NCBI GenBank assembly: GCA_029379385.1 | Contig: CM055605.1 | Coordinates: 17,891,001 to 17,955,000 of the forward strand | Reading direction: 5' to 3' | Length of the DNA stretch: 64,000 nucleotides | Source of the DNA: Quillaja saponaria | Lineage: Eukaryota; Streptophyta; Magnoliopsida; Fabales; Quillajaceae | Shown: positions 46,936 through 57,660 of the stretch, piece after piece | Layout of the letters: each line of letters starts with the position of its first letter | Position numbering within the stretch: the stretch's first letter is position 1 | Made by a program: the position numbers and the translations under genes | Notes under the pieces: generated by a model | Database searches by the model: none | What the model saw: the letters and a program-made list of their open reading frames with translations, nothing else | Told to the model about the DNA's origin: nothing

Positions 46936-48940
46936 AATCATTATCAGAACAACACTTGGATTTTTTAGAGTTGTCTAACTCATAACTAGATTATTCTTCT
47001 GAGTTTGATTCTGACTTAAGTTGCTATATTATAAAAGTAAATGTTTCTTCTTTTTTTCATTAGAATATGTCAACAAGTTATGACACAATGATCTTTTTAA
47101 TTCTTCATTTATTTGAAGAGCATTTATTTTCTTCTTAACTCTACATTTATTTTGATAATGGCCTGATTTTCCACACCTATATCAGATAGGAACATTTTTT
47201 AAATTAGTTTACTTAGCTACAAGTTTTTTACTAGATTCATAATAATCTGTTTTTGCATTTTCTTCGTTTTTATAGTGTTTTCTCTTATATGGCTCATTAA
47301 ATAACTTCTTTTGAAAATTTTAAGTCTTTTTAGATTGCTTATATTAATTTCCCGTAAGATAATCAAATTATTCATAAAAGTTTCCTAACGCCTTTTTCCC
47401 ACTTAATTTTTCTTTATCTATTTGGCATTTTCACCTTATATCATTGCATAATGATATCCTTACAAACATTACTTCTGAGGCTAACTTTCTACAAGTATAG
47501 CTACTATAAGGTATGTTACCTCCATGTTTGCCTTTCAATTTGTTTCTTATTTTATTTGTACATAGAGATGGCAGATCAGCTAAAAATTTCTCTTTCTAGA
47601 AATCAGTTTGACTATCTGGCTTTTGATAGACTATAGATAAAAAGACATATTTATACCACTGAAAATAAGACAAATATGAACATCTTAAATTTATTAGTTG
47701 TTCATGGGATCTGTCTAATCTGAGCATATTAGCTCTCACAAAATGATTTATTATTGTACAGAGCAGAGTATTAACTATATCAGTGACAAGATTTCCATTT
47801 TCTTGTTTAGAAGTTTCTGATAGATGAAAATCACACCATCCTAGTAGCTTACCAGTAAATTCACTTATGATGGCTAAGGCTATATCTCTATAAACATCTC
47901 TATTTGACCTACATTCTACTGTATACATAAGCATGTGTTTTGTGGTTTGAAGAATATGATATTCTGCTAACCAATTTATGTTTCACCCAACTATATACTT
48001 TCTATCAAACTTGACCTTATCCTGTATTGCATTATCTGCGTATTGAAAATCTAAAGGTGAAGCTTTTGGGTAATACATTTTTGATAGTGCAGTGGGCATT
48101 GTTTTGTTCCAATGAAGTTTATTAACTTCCGAGTATGACTTTTTAAGAGGATTCTGATTTATTTTGCTCAGCATATTAACACTTTTCTTTTTTGACAGAT
48201 ATAATTTTTGTAATCAGTTTACTAATTCATCTACAAAGTTTTTATCATTAACTTTCGAATCTTTTCTAAATTTCAGATTTACTTCAGGAAGTGGCTTCAT
48301 TATTATGGGATCTATTTTTGGAAGTTTTTTTTGTAGAATACACTAAAGCTTGTGAAAAGATCTGCTGAGAAGATTTTTCTTGTATAAGAAAATTTTCTAT
48401 TCTAGAGGATTGCTTTCTTAAAGATTGAAGGAACAGATTTGTATAATTATTTTGATTGACTATTTCAACCAAAGTACTAGAAGTAGATGCTTCTTTTGGT
48501 ATGGCCGAATAAGGATTTGTCATAATTACTCCTAATGACTTTTTAATAAAAAGGGAGGACTTTGGGGAATGAATTGTCGAAATATTCTTTCCCTCTCTTG
48601 CAAAGAAATTTTGATAAGCAGCTTCTAGAACATTTAAAAACTGATGATTCTCTAACTCAGATCAATCTTTCTTATGATATCTAAACGCTTTTTTCCAGCC
48701 AATTAAAGAATCCTGGTTTTTTATGAAATTTATCTCTATACTGCTTATGCATCAAAATCTAATAATTTTTTTCTTTTTCACTAAAAGTATTGTAAACCAT
48801 TTATGTTTATTTGTAAAAGGGTGGATAGACTCTTTTGAAAATAACATGCAGACACTGTAACTCATTTCAGAAGGGGTTGGAGAAGCATTTCTAAAAGGTG
48901 ATTTTAACCCTTGTTCTGAAGGTGTCTCTACCTTGTATTA
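46936..48940 (-). pseudogene. pararetroviral coat-protein region, minus copy
   Basis: From high to low coordinates: 48284-48523 (NPYSAIPKEASTSSTLVEIV); 47983-48174 (KLHWNKTMPTALSKMYYPKA); 47596-47934 (LAIISEFTGKLLGWCDFHLS); zinc knuckle YRCGKSGHYQNKC near 47160-47205, whose first cysteine position is now a stop; then the acidic Ser/Asp-rich tail near 46940-47040. This arm keeps the knuckle and tail, which the plus arm lacks at its end. Frames are interrupted by stops. Confidence 0.85.
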
Positions 48941-49890
48941 GGAATGACTAACTTGATATTTTGACTTTATTATTCCTTTTATTACACGTTTTCTTTCATT
49001 TTCTATTGTCGGTATAGAAGATGTAAACATCCTTTTAGATGATTCTCCTAAGTTCAATCTAATTTTTTTATTAAATGAAAATTTTATTTCTACATTTTCA
49101 TCGGTGTATTCTATAACTGATTCTAGGTTTCTAGTTTCCAATTTCTTTGATAACACTCCTTAGTCTATTTTTCAAGTTTCAAAAAGTTTAACCTGATCCC
49201 AAGTTATTGTTTTAGGGACAACCATGTTGATTTTAGCTAGATTAGCTATAAATAGAGTGATTTCTCCTCTTTTGGATTCTATTATAGTATTAGGGGCCAT
49301 AATGTTCATAACCTTGTAATATATCCTATATACCAAAATAACAACGCTTTCAGATCTTAGTAACATATTAAAACCATGAGATTGAATGCTTAGAGTTAAA
49401 GCATTCATTATGTTTTGATCTATTAACAAGATTGCAAAGTTGGGATAACAACTAAAGAATATAGGTCCATCACAAAGACTTGATTCTACACATCCTAATA
49501 AGGAATATGAGAGCTTATTGTGTCTTGTATCCCTGACACATATTAGGACTGAAGTGTTTAATTCAAATCTTGTTAATGGTTTTAAGGCAACCTGAATCAT
49601 TCATATATGCAAGTATTTAAACTTCTTTTTATGTTCTTCAATTAATTTAGAAGAAAAAAGCTTAAAAGGGTCTTGTTCTTCTTTTAAGGGGATTGATTTT
49701 TTCATGTTTTTAATTATATAGTCTTGTTCCTATAAATATGTTTATCGAAAGTTTGGGTAAATTCTAGTTCTGCAACTCTTTTTTATATTTTCTACTAATA
49801 TAAATTCTTTATTATTTTTAGAAAAGCTATGGGAACTATAACCAAAATAGTTAACAGAGTTAGAAAATTTTCTTAAAATACTAGCTATTA
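48938..49890 (-). pseudogene. pararetroviral movement protein, minus copy
   Basis: 30K-superfamily movement protein, which in viruses modifies plasmodesmata. The best open stretch, 49172-49600, holds IQVALKPLTRFELNTSVLIC, LLGCVESSLCDGPIFF and VYRIYYKVMN. 48938-49156 continues it toward the coat protein. The start codon equivalent to the plus copy's ATG at 56771 is ATA here (about 49880). Confidence 0.85.
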
Positions 49891-50066
49891 AATCTTCGAG
49901 TCAAAGAAGTAGACTTTTAAAGGACTTATACAATCCTTAACGTCCTCACCAAAACTAACTACACAAGTTTTTAGACGCCTCGACTTCGTTTCCTAGGATT
50001 TCTTCTCAACTTTAAAGATTAATGAGCAGGTACTTTAAGATTATCCCTAATCTCAACTAGCTTATG

Positions 50067-50078
50067 GCTTTGATACCA
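50067..50078 (-). other. pararetroviral tRNA-Met primer site, minus copy
   Basis: Minus strand TGGTATCAAAGC followed by CATAAG; one base from the canonical TGGTATCAGAGC. Marks position 1 of the viral genome map. Confidence 0.85.
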
Positions 50079-50667
50079 ATAGGAAAGCACGCACACAACA
50101 AAGAAGAAAACAAAACACATAAACATGTTTAACACAGAAACAAGTAAGATAGATTTGAAAAATGGAACTTATCCAACTGGAACACAGGTAACAGATACAG
50201 ACTTGGACACACTTTACAGGTACAGTCTACGTCATAGGTACCAACTGGAACACAGGTACAAGTTTTGAATTATCCAAGAAAAAACTTGAAGAGCCCAAGC
50301 TTGCTCACCACTCATACAAAATTTTATTTTACAGAACTTTAAACACTCAAAAATTTAGAAAACCTTCTCAAAACTTTTTTAAAGAAAAACTTGAAAAACT
50401 TAGGAGGGCTCAAGCCTTTATTTAAACGATGAAGTCCTTCAAATAAGGATGAATAAAATAGATTCCTTACGATAAGGCACCTCAACTTGTTTGAGCATGT
50501 GTCTTGGATAGGTTAGAGTCGTCTTGCCAGAAAAGAAGAGAATAATCTTTTAAAGAAAGTAACTTTTAGCTTTAATAATTTGATGGACTTTTGCACCAAA
50601 AACTTTCTTCATTTTGAAAAGTAGAATCTTCTTTTAGAAAGCAAAATATTTTCTTTACAAAAACAAA
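50079..50667 (-). promoter_or_regulatory. pararetroviral intergenic region, minus copy
   Basis: Non-coding stretch between the second ORF and the primer site. Minus strand has a TATA-like GTTTAAATAAAGGC near 50410-50425, then AGTTTTTC-rich leader, AATAAAATTTTG (candidate poly(A) signal) near 50320 and repeated CTGTACCTGT/GTTCCAGTTGG. Matches the plus copy at 55985-56579. Confidence 0.65.
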
Positions 50668-51776
50668 TTAGGGATGGGTCCCTTCTTCAAGAAAATCTTT
50701 AGCTCCTTTGTAGAATGGATCTTGTGAATCTTGAAAATAAGTCGGGTCATCCTAACTCATATCTAAACTGTTATCTTTCAGGATTTTTAATAATTCTTTC
50801 TAGACATTTTTTTTAGAGAAATAGGCTAATAAACTTTTGACCATGTCCAATACCTTTTTTTTTTATTCAAATAAGGTTTATGGGTTGAAGTTTGGGTCTT
50901 CAAGAACATTTTTTGAAAGTTATTAAGATTTTCTTCAAAATTAGAAAAGTTATCCCACCACTTAATTTGGAATCTCCTAATTAATCATGGGACTGATTGA
51001 TTAATCCCGAAAGCAGTAGAAGTACAATCCTTCACTATATATTCCTATTTTACTATTCATGGAATTTGATAGTATACTGCAAACATAATTATTTTATCTT
51101 GAGATTCTAGAAAATTATTATTCTCACAGTATCTCATCCAATATTGATGAATATATTTTGGAAGGGAGATAGGAAATAATCCCCAAGAAAAGTACCAGGT
51201 TTTAAACCATTGTGAGAAAGTATTAGGAGAGGGTTCCTCATTGAGAGTAAATCTGAAAAATTAACTATGTTTTCTTACTTTATTTTCAAATAAAAGCAAA
51301 TTCTCCCATGAAGCCATATAATCAAAATAATTGTATATCCGAGAAAATATTCTTCTGTCTCTTAATTGTTTTTGTCAGTATAGATCCATTCCCTATTCCT
51401 TGGGCTTCATAATTTTATAAATTATGAGTTTGGAATAAGCTCATTCAGTCCATGTTCTAATCTAGGGTTTGTGAGAACCAGACTCAAAGTCCACAAGGAT
51501 ATTTAAATAATATAAACTACCCTTGGGTTCTAATTTAGGAGGAAGGTGATTGTTAAGATAGAGTGGAGCTATCTCATAAGGAGCTAAATTAACATATCTT
51601 TTCTCAATTAGAGCTATCTTTTAATAAGTTTGAGGAATGTAGGGATATTTAAAGTCCTTGGTATCACAAAGAAGAGCTAACTCATAAGCCTGATCATTTA
51701 AAAAAAATTTGTCGGATTCCTCAATTTTAGGAATTGAAATATTTCTTTTTGCAGGAGAGCTTAATTGAAAAGACAT
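50668..51776 (-). pseudogene. pararetroviral second ORF (after RNase H), minus copy
   Basis: Begins ATG (51776-51774) just after the RNase H end, stop at 50670-50668. Encodes the same protein as 54873-55984 with stops and frameshifts. Function unknown; a second ORF in this place is a known feature of florendovirus-type genomes. Confidence 0.7.
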
Positions 51777-52388
51777 AACTCATTTTTCTTTAGAATCCCT
51801 ACAAAATTCTCTTGTTAGAAAATCGAGCAAAGAATTAGATTCTCCTTTTATAAATTCTATGTCAAATTCAAAAACAAAAATAATCCCTTGCCATCTTGCA
51901 AATATTTGTTTAGATGCTATGTTTTTAACATCTTTCAAAACTATATCTTTAGTAGATTTACAATCAATTCTTAATAAGAATTTGTTATTTAAAAATCAGA
52001 TTCAAATTTAGTAATGCACAAAATTATAGATAATATTTCTTTCTTTTTATTTATCGTAGAATAGTTTTGTTGAGCCCCTTTCCAAGTTCCTGATGTGAAT
52101 CTGACTAATTGCTCTTATTAGCAATTCTCTGTTTTAGGATTCTTCTATAGCCTATTTCAGGATTCCTCTATAGCCTCTTTGTTTCATTCATTTAACAGCT
52201 TTGGTGAACTCATTATTTCACTAAGAAAGATTTTTCTTTAGTCTTGTAAATAATAATTTACAATCTAAAGCTAGGTCTTTATAAAATTCTCCCACATAAT
52301 TAAGACTTCTGAAAAATCTTTGTAATTGTTGTTTTTCTTTTATCTCATTAAGAAATCTATTAGCAAATTGAATAGCTCTATCAATTGG
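51777..52388 (-). pseudogene. pararetroviral RT end and RNase H, minus copy
   Basis: Minus strand shows the RT-RNase H connection (QQLQRFFRSLNYVGEFYKDL), then EFDIEFIKGESNSL and FLTREF near 51800. An internal part around the RNase H catalytic ETDAS region is poorly preserved (52080-52200). The segment ends abruptly at 52388, the head-to-head junction. Confidence 0.75.
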
Positions 52389-52809
52389 TAATTATGAGTC
52401 AGACAACTCTAAAAAATCTAAATGATGCTCTGATAATGATTGCGATGAATGCATCCTTAAATTAATAGGATTAAATAATCTTAGTCTTAATATATTTTCT
52501 AAGGAAGAAAGTGTAATCTTAGACTTAATTGATAAAATTCAAAATCTGGAAGAGAGAAGAATACAACTGGAAAATTATATTCAAATGTTTTCCCTAGAAA
52601 GTAATTCAGGAATAAAATGAAGTATAAAAGACGATTTTTATTCTTTCAAAAATATAATTGAAAAAGTAAAAAATGTTAATACTTCTTCCAGATAACCAAC
52701 CATGGCTGATTTAAAATCAAAAATAAATGAAATAAAGGAATAATTAAAAACTCTAAAAAGAAGAGTTTCAATTTTGGAATAGTCAGATGAAGATCAATTT
52801 CAAGATATT
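52389..52809 (+). pseudogene. pararetroviral coat-protein tail and coiled-coil linker
   Basis: Begins with the acidic tail YESDNSKKSK, matching 46936-46995 inverted, then a helical stretch (IDKIQNLEERRIQLENYIQM) and a second Lys/Glu-rich segment, with in-frame stops, leading into the protease. Only one copy of this region is present in the window. Confidence 0.7.
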
Positions 52810-53577
52810 ATGTGGGAATCTACAAATAATGAAAAATACCAAGAACCCAAAAATAAGGAAAAATGGATAATGCTTCAAGAACCTGATGAAGGATCTGTTA
52901 ATATTTTAAATGATTATGAAGAATGGGTTTGTGCTATAGAGTTAGTAATAACTCAAAAATGGTTCACTAAAATAACAATTGTAATGAACAATGAATTTAG
53001 TTTTCAATCAATGGCTCTAATAGATTCAAGAGCATATTTAAATTATATTAATGAAGGATTGGTACTTTCAAAATACTATCAAAAGACTACTCAAATCCTT
53101 CATGTAATAGATGAAAATCGTCTAATAATAGGCTATAAGTTGTCAAATACCGCAGTCTGCAACAATAAAATTTGTTTTTCTCTACCCTTTGTTCTAATAA
53201 AGGGTTTAGCCCAAGAGATAATTCTAGGAAATCATTTCCTACACAAGTTATTTTCTATATCTAGAATAGATGAGTCTAAGGTAGAGTCAACTATTAAAAT
53301 AAGACAAATTAAATTTGAATTTGTAGAGGAACCTAGAATGCATGAAATAAATCTAATGAAAGATATTATAAAAAGAAAAGAAAATTTTCTAATGTCTCTA
53401 AAAGAAGAGATAGAGTATAGAATAATTGAAAAACAGCTAAAAACTTTAAAATTACAAGAAAACATTAAAAAATATCAAAATAAAATAGAACGATTAAAAT
53501 GTGCTAAAATTCGAAATGCTTTTTGGAATAGGAAACAATACATAATTGAACTGTCTTATGAGCCAAACTTCTCTTAG
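52810..53577 (+). pseudogene. pararetroviral aspartic protease region, 255 codons open
   Basis: Longest intact frame in the viral block. Retropepsin-like core ALIDSRAYLNYI at about 53013-53048, where the family has D-S/T-G, so the active-site glycine is replaced by arginine; partner motif EIILGNHFL near 53215-53240. A Lys/Glu-rich connector then leads to the RT start WNRKQYIIELSYE near 53523. In frame with the RT but separated by a stop at 53575-53577. Confidence 0.85.
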
Positions 53578-54860
53578 AAACATATTCCTACAAAGACTAT
53601 ACCTATCGCAATGGGTCTAAGATAATTAGAAATCTGTAAGAAAGAAATTGAAGAATTGTTAAAAAAAAAATGACTAATTAGAAAGAGCTATAGTCCTTGG
53701 AACTGTCCAACATTTTATGTTGAAAATGCTATTGAGCTTGAAAAAGAAGTTCCGATATTAGTTAGTAATTATAAATCTTTGAACAAATCTCTAAAATGGA
53801 TAAGATATCTGATTCCTAATAAAAATATTATGCTTAACAGACTTTATGCTGTTAAAGTATTTTCTAAATTTGATATGAAATCCGAATGCTAGCAGATTCA
53901 AATAGTAGAAAAGGATACTTTGGACATTATGAATGGAATCTCATGCCCTTTAGATTAAAAAAATGCTCATTCTGAATTTCAAAATATTATGAATGACATT
54001 TTCAATCCTTACCATGAATAGAAAATTGTTTACATTGATGATGTTTTAGTATTTTTTTTCTTCCATCGAAAAACATTTCAAAAATCTTCATATGTGCTTG
54101 AATATTGTCACCAAAGCCGGATTGGCAATGTCAGCAAAAAAGGTAAAAATATTTCCAACTACTATTCGCTTTCTAGGTCACAATATTTCTAAAAGATCAA
54201 TAATACCAATTAATAGAGCTATTCAATTTGTTGATAGATTTCCTAATGAGATATAAAAAAAACAACAACAATTACAAAGATTTTTAAGAAGTCTTAATTA
54301 TGTGGGAGAATTTTATAAAGACCTATAGATTGTAAATCTTTATTTATAAGACTGAAGAAAAATCTTTCTTTACTAGAATAATCAGTTCATCGAAGCTATT
54401 AAAATAATAAAGCAAAGAGTAAAAGAGCTTCCTTGCTTATTTATTCCCCATCCAGAAGCATATAAGGTTATAGAAACAGATGCTTCTAAGATAGGCTACG
54501 GTGGAATCCTAAAACAGAGAATTACTAATAAAGAGCAATTAGTCAGATTCACATCAAGAACCTGGAATAGGGCTCAACAAAACTATTTTACGATAAAAAA
54601 AAAAGGAATGTTATTTATAGTTTTGTACATTACTAAATTTGAATATGATTTGTTAAACAAAACTTTTTTTTTATTAAGAATTGATTGTAAATTTGCTAAT
54701 GATATAGTTTTGAAATATGTTAAAAACATAGCATCTAAACAAATATTTACATGATGGCAAGGGATTATTTCTGTCTTTGAATTTTACATAGAATTTATAA
54801 AAGGGGAATCTAATTCTTTGCCCGATTTTCTAACAAGAAATTTTTTACAAGGATCTTAAA
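53578..54860 (+). pseudogene. pararetroviral reverse transcriptase and RNase H
   Basis: RT: ICKKEIEELLKK, then stop; SYSPWNCPTFYVEN; FSKFDMKSE near 53865, frame shift; SEFQNIMNDIFNPYH; catalytic YIDDVLVF at 54031-54054; a T-run indel then breaks the frame. RNase H: ETDASKIGYGGIL near 54475, NYFTIKKKGMLFIV, LLRIDCKFAND, FIKGESNSLPDFLTRN, stop near 54858. In the virus these copy pregenomic RNA into DNA. Multiple stops and shifts make this copy dead. Confidence 0.92.
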
Positions 54861-54872
54861 AGAAAAGGAGTT

Positions 54873-55984
54873 ATGTCTTCTCAATTAAGCTCTCCTGTAG
54901 AAAGAAATATCTCAATTTCTAATATTGAGGACTCCGACAAAGAATTCTTAAATGATCAGGCTTATGAGTTAGCTCTTCCTTGTAATACCAAGGACTTTAA
55001 ATATCCTTACATTCCTCTAACTATAAAAAGATAGTTCCAATTGAAAAAAGATATGCTAATTTAACTCCTTACGAGATAGCTCCATTCTATCTTAACAATC
55101 ACCTTCCTCCTGAATTAGAACCCAAAAATACTTTGTATTACTTAAATATCCTTGTGGACACTGAGTCTATTTCTCACAAACCCTTAATTAGAACAGGGAT
55201 TGAATGGGCTTATTCCAAACTCATAATTTATAAAGTTATGAAGCCCAAGGCATAGGAAATGGATCTATACCAACAAAAACGATTAAGATACCGAAGAATA
55301 TTTCCTCGGCTATACAATTATTTTGATTATATAGCTGCATTGGAGAATTTGCTTTTATTTGAAAATAATGCAAGAAAACATAATTGGTTTCTCAGATTCA
55401 CTCTCAATGAGGAACCTTCTCCTAATACTTTCCCACAATGGTTTAAAACCTGGTACTTTTCTTGAGGATTATATCCTATCTCCCTTTCAAAATATATTCA
55501 TCAATATTGGATGAGATTCTGTGAGAATAATAATTCTCTAGAACTTCAAGATAAAATAATTATGTTTGCAGCATTCTATCAAATTCCATGGATAGTAAAA
55601 TGAGAATATATAGTGAATGATTGTACTACTACTGCTTTCGGGATTAATCAATCAGTCCCATGGTTAATCAGGATATTTCAAATTAAGTGGTGGGACTACT
55701 TTTCTAATTTTGAAGAAAAACTTAATAAATTCCAAAAACTAGAGATCTTGAAGACCCAAGCTTTAGCCCATAAACCTTATTTGAATGAAAACAAAAAGAT
55801 ATTAGACATGGTCAAAGGCTTATTAGCCTCTTCCTATAAAAAAGACGTCTATAAAGAATTATTAAAAATCCTAGAAGATAACAATTCAGATATGGGTCAG
55901 GATGACTTGCCTTATTTTCAAGATTCAAAAGATCCATTCGACGAAGAAGTCGAAGATTTTCTTGAAGAAGGGACCCATCCCTAA
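54873..55984 (+). pseudogene. pararetroviral second ORF (after RNase H), plus copy
   Basis: ATG at 54873 lies 13 bases past the RNase H stop. Pieces: MSSQLSSPVERNISISNIED; a stop near 55034; YANLTPYEIAPFYLNNHLPP; 55259-55465 (RYRRIFPRLYNYFDYIAALE); 55613-55984 (QIKWWDYFSNFEEKLNKFQK and an acidic C terminus ending FLEEGTHP). Tryptophan-rich with an acidic tail; function unknown. Three or four stops interrupt it. Confidence 0.75.
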
Positions 55985-56579
55985 TTCACTTTTGTAAAGC
56001 AAATATTTTACTTTCTAAAAGAAGACTCTACTTTTCAAAAAGAAGGAAGCTTACGGTGCAAAAGTCCATCAAATTATTAAAGCTAAAATTTACTTTATTT
56101 ATAAGATTATTCTCTTCTTTTCTGGCAGAACGACTCCAACCTATCCAGGATACGTGCCTAAACAAGTTGAGGTATCTTATCATAAGGAATATACTTTGTT
56201 CATCCTTATCCGAATGACTTCATTGTTAAAATAAAGGCTTAAGCCCTTTTAAGTTTTTCAAGTTTTTCATTAAAAAAGTTTTGAGAAGGTTTTCTAAGTT
56301 TTTGAGTGTTTAAGTTCTGTAAAATAAAATTTTGTGGGAGTCATGAGCAAGCTTAGGATCTTCAAGTGTTCTCTTAGATAATTTAAAACTTGTACCTGTG
56401 TTTCAGTTGGCACCTGTGACGTAGACTGTACCTATAAAGTCTGTCCAAGTCTGTATTTGTTATTATCCTCACTTTAATGTAAGTTCCATTTTCAAATCTA
56501 TCTTCCTTGTTTCTGTGTTAAAGTGTTAAACCTGTTTCTATGTTTTGTTTTCTTGTTTGTTGTGCACTTGCTTCCTCTA
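55985..56579 (+). promoter_or_regulatory. pararetroviral intergenic region, plus copy
   Basis: No coding. TATA-like TTAAAATAAAGGC near 56226-56238, AGTTTTTCAAGTTTTTC leader, AATAAAATTTTG near 56323 as candidate poly(A) signal, then CTTGTACCTGTGTTTCAGTT and the primer site. Expected to drive and terminate the terminally redundant pregenomic RNA in a live virus. Confidence 0.65.
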
Positions 56580-56592
56580 TTGGTATCAGAGC
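56580..56592 (+). other. pararetroviral tRNA-Met primer site, plus copy
   Basis: TTGGTATCAGAGC followed by CATAGG, the canonical caulimovirid minus-strand priming site. Confidence 0.9.
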
Positions 56593-56770
56593 CATAGGTT
56601 AGTGGAGATTAGGAATAATCTTAAAGTACCTACTCATTAATATCCAAAGTCGAGAAGAAAACCCAGGAAATGAAATTGAGGCATTTGAAAACCAGTGTAG
56701 TCCGTTGTGGTAAGGACATTGAAGGCTGTAGAAGCCATTTGATAGTTTACTTGTTTGATTCGAAGATTTA

Positions 56771-57660
56771 ATGGCTAGCATTTTAAGAAAATTCTTTAAC
56801 TCTTTTGGTTCTAGTTCTGATAGCTTTTCTAAAAATAAGAAAGAAAATATATTAGTAGAAAATATAGAAAAAGAGTTGCAGAACTGAAATTTACCCCAAA
56901 CTTCTGATAAACATATTTATAGGAAATGAAGTTTTAGTCTAAAACAAGATTATATAATTAAAAACATAGAAGAATCAATCTCCTTAAAAGGACAAGACAC
57001 TTTTAAGCTTTTTTTTTCTAAATTAATAGAAGAACATAAAAAGAAGTGTAAATACTTGCATATAGAAATGATTCAAGTTGCCTTAAAACCCTTAACCAGA
57101 GTTTGATCAAACACTTCAGCCCTAATATGTGTCAGGGATACAAGACACAATAAGTTCTCAGATTCCTTATTAGGATGTATAGAATCAAGTCTTTGTGATG
57201 GACCTATATTCTTTAATTGTTATCCAAACTTTACAATCTTGTTAATAGATTAAAACATAATGAATGTTTTAACTTTAAACATTCAATCTAATGGTTTTGA
57301 TATGTTACCATGATCTGAAAACATTGTTCTGGTATATAGAATATATTACAAGGTTACGAACAATATGGTACCTAATGCTAGAGGATAAACCACTATGTAT
57401 ATAGCTAATCCAGCTAAAATTTACATGGTTGTCCTTAAAACAAAAACTTAAGATCAAATTAAACTTCCTGAAACTTGAAAAATAAACCAATGAGTGTTAC
57501 CAAAGAAATTGGAAACTAGAAACCTAGAATCGGTTATAGAATACACTAATGGAGATGTAGAAATAAAATTTTCATCTAATAGAAAAATTAGATTGAACTT
57601 AAGAGAATCATCTAGAAGGATGTCTACCTCTTCTATACCGACAACAAAAAATAAAAGAAA
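56771..57660 (+). pseudogene. pararetroviral movement protein, plus copy
   Basis: ATG at 56771 (MASILRKFFNSFGSSSDSFS), stop at 56886, then 57060-57470 with IQVALKPLTR, LICVRDTRHNKFSDSLLGCI, ESSLCDGPIFFNCYPNF and VYRIYYKVTN. Several in-frame stops. Downstream linker to about 57660 leads into the coat region. 30K-type movement protein by motif. Confidence 0.85.

Larger units (their letters stand above)
47800..52388 (-). repeat. left arm of the viral inverted repeat
   Basis: Pairs in inverse orientation with 54205-58850. Arms are near equal length (about 4.6 kb) but diverged by frequent substitutions and small indels (for example at the primer sites, SKQEN/SKQEI and the second ORF). The inner edge is CCAATTGATAGAGCT (minus) against CCAATTAATAGAGCT (plus). 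Confidence 0.85.

Noticed and set aside
49172..49600. Possibility that the viral movement protein is a host gene
   Set aside because: Neighbouring coat, RNase H and tRNA primer sites in viral order make a pararetroviral origin far more likely.
56580..56592. tRNA-like sequence
   Set aside because: Only the short complement of the tRNA-Met 3' end is present (primer site); no tRNA cloverleaf. No tRNA or rRNA gene was seen in the window.
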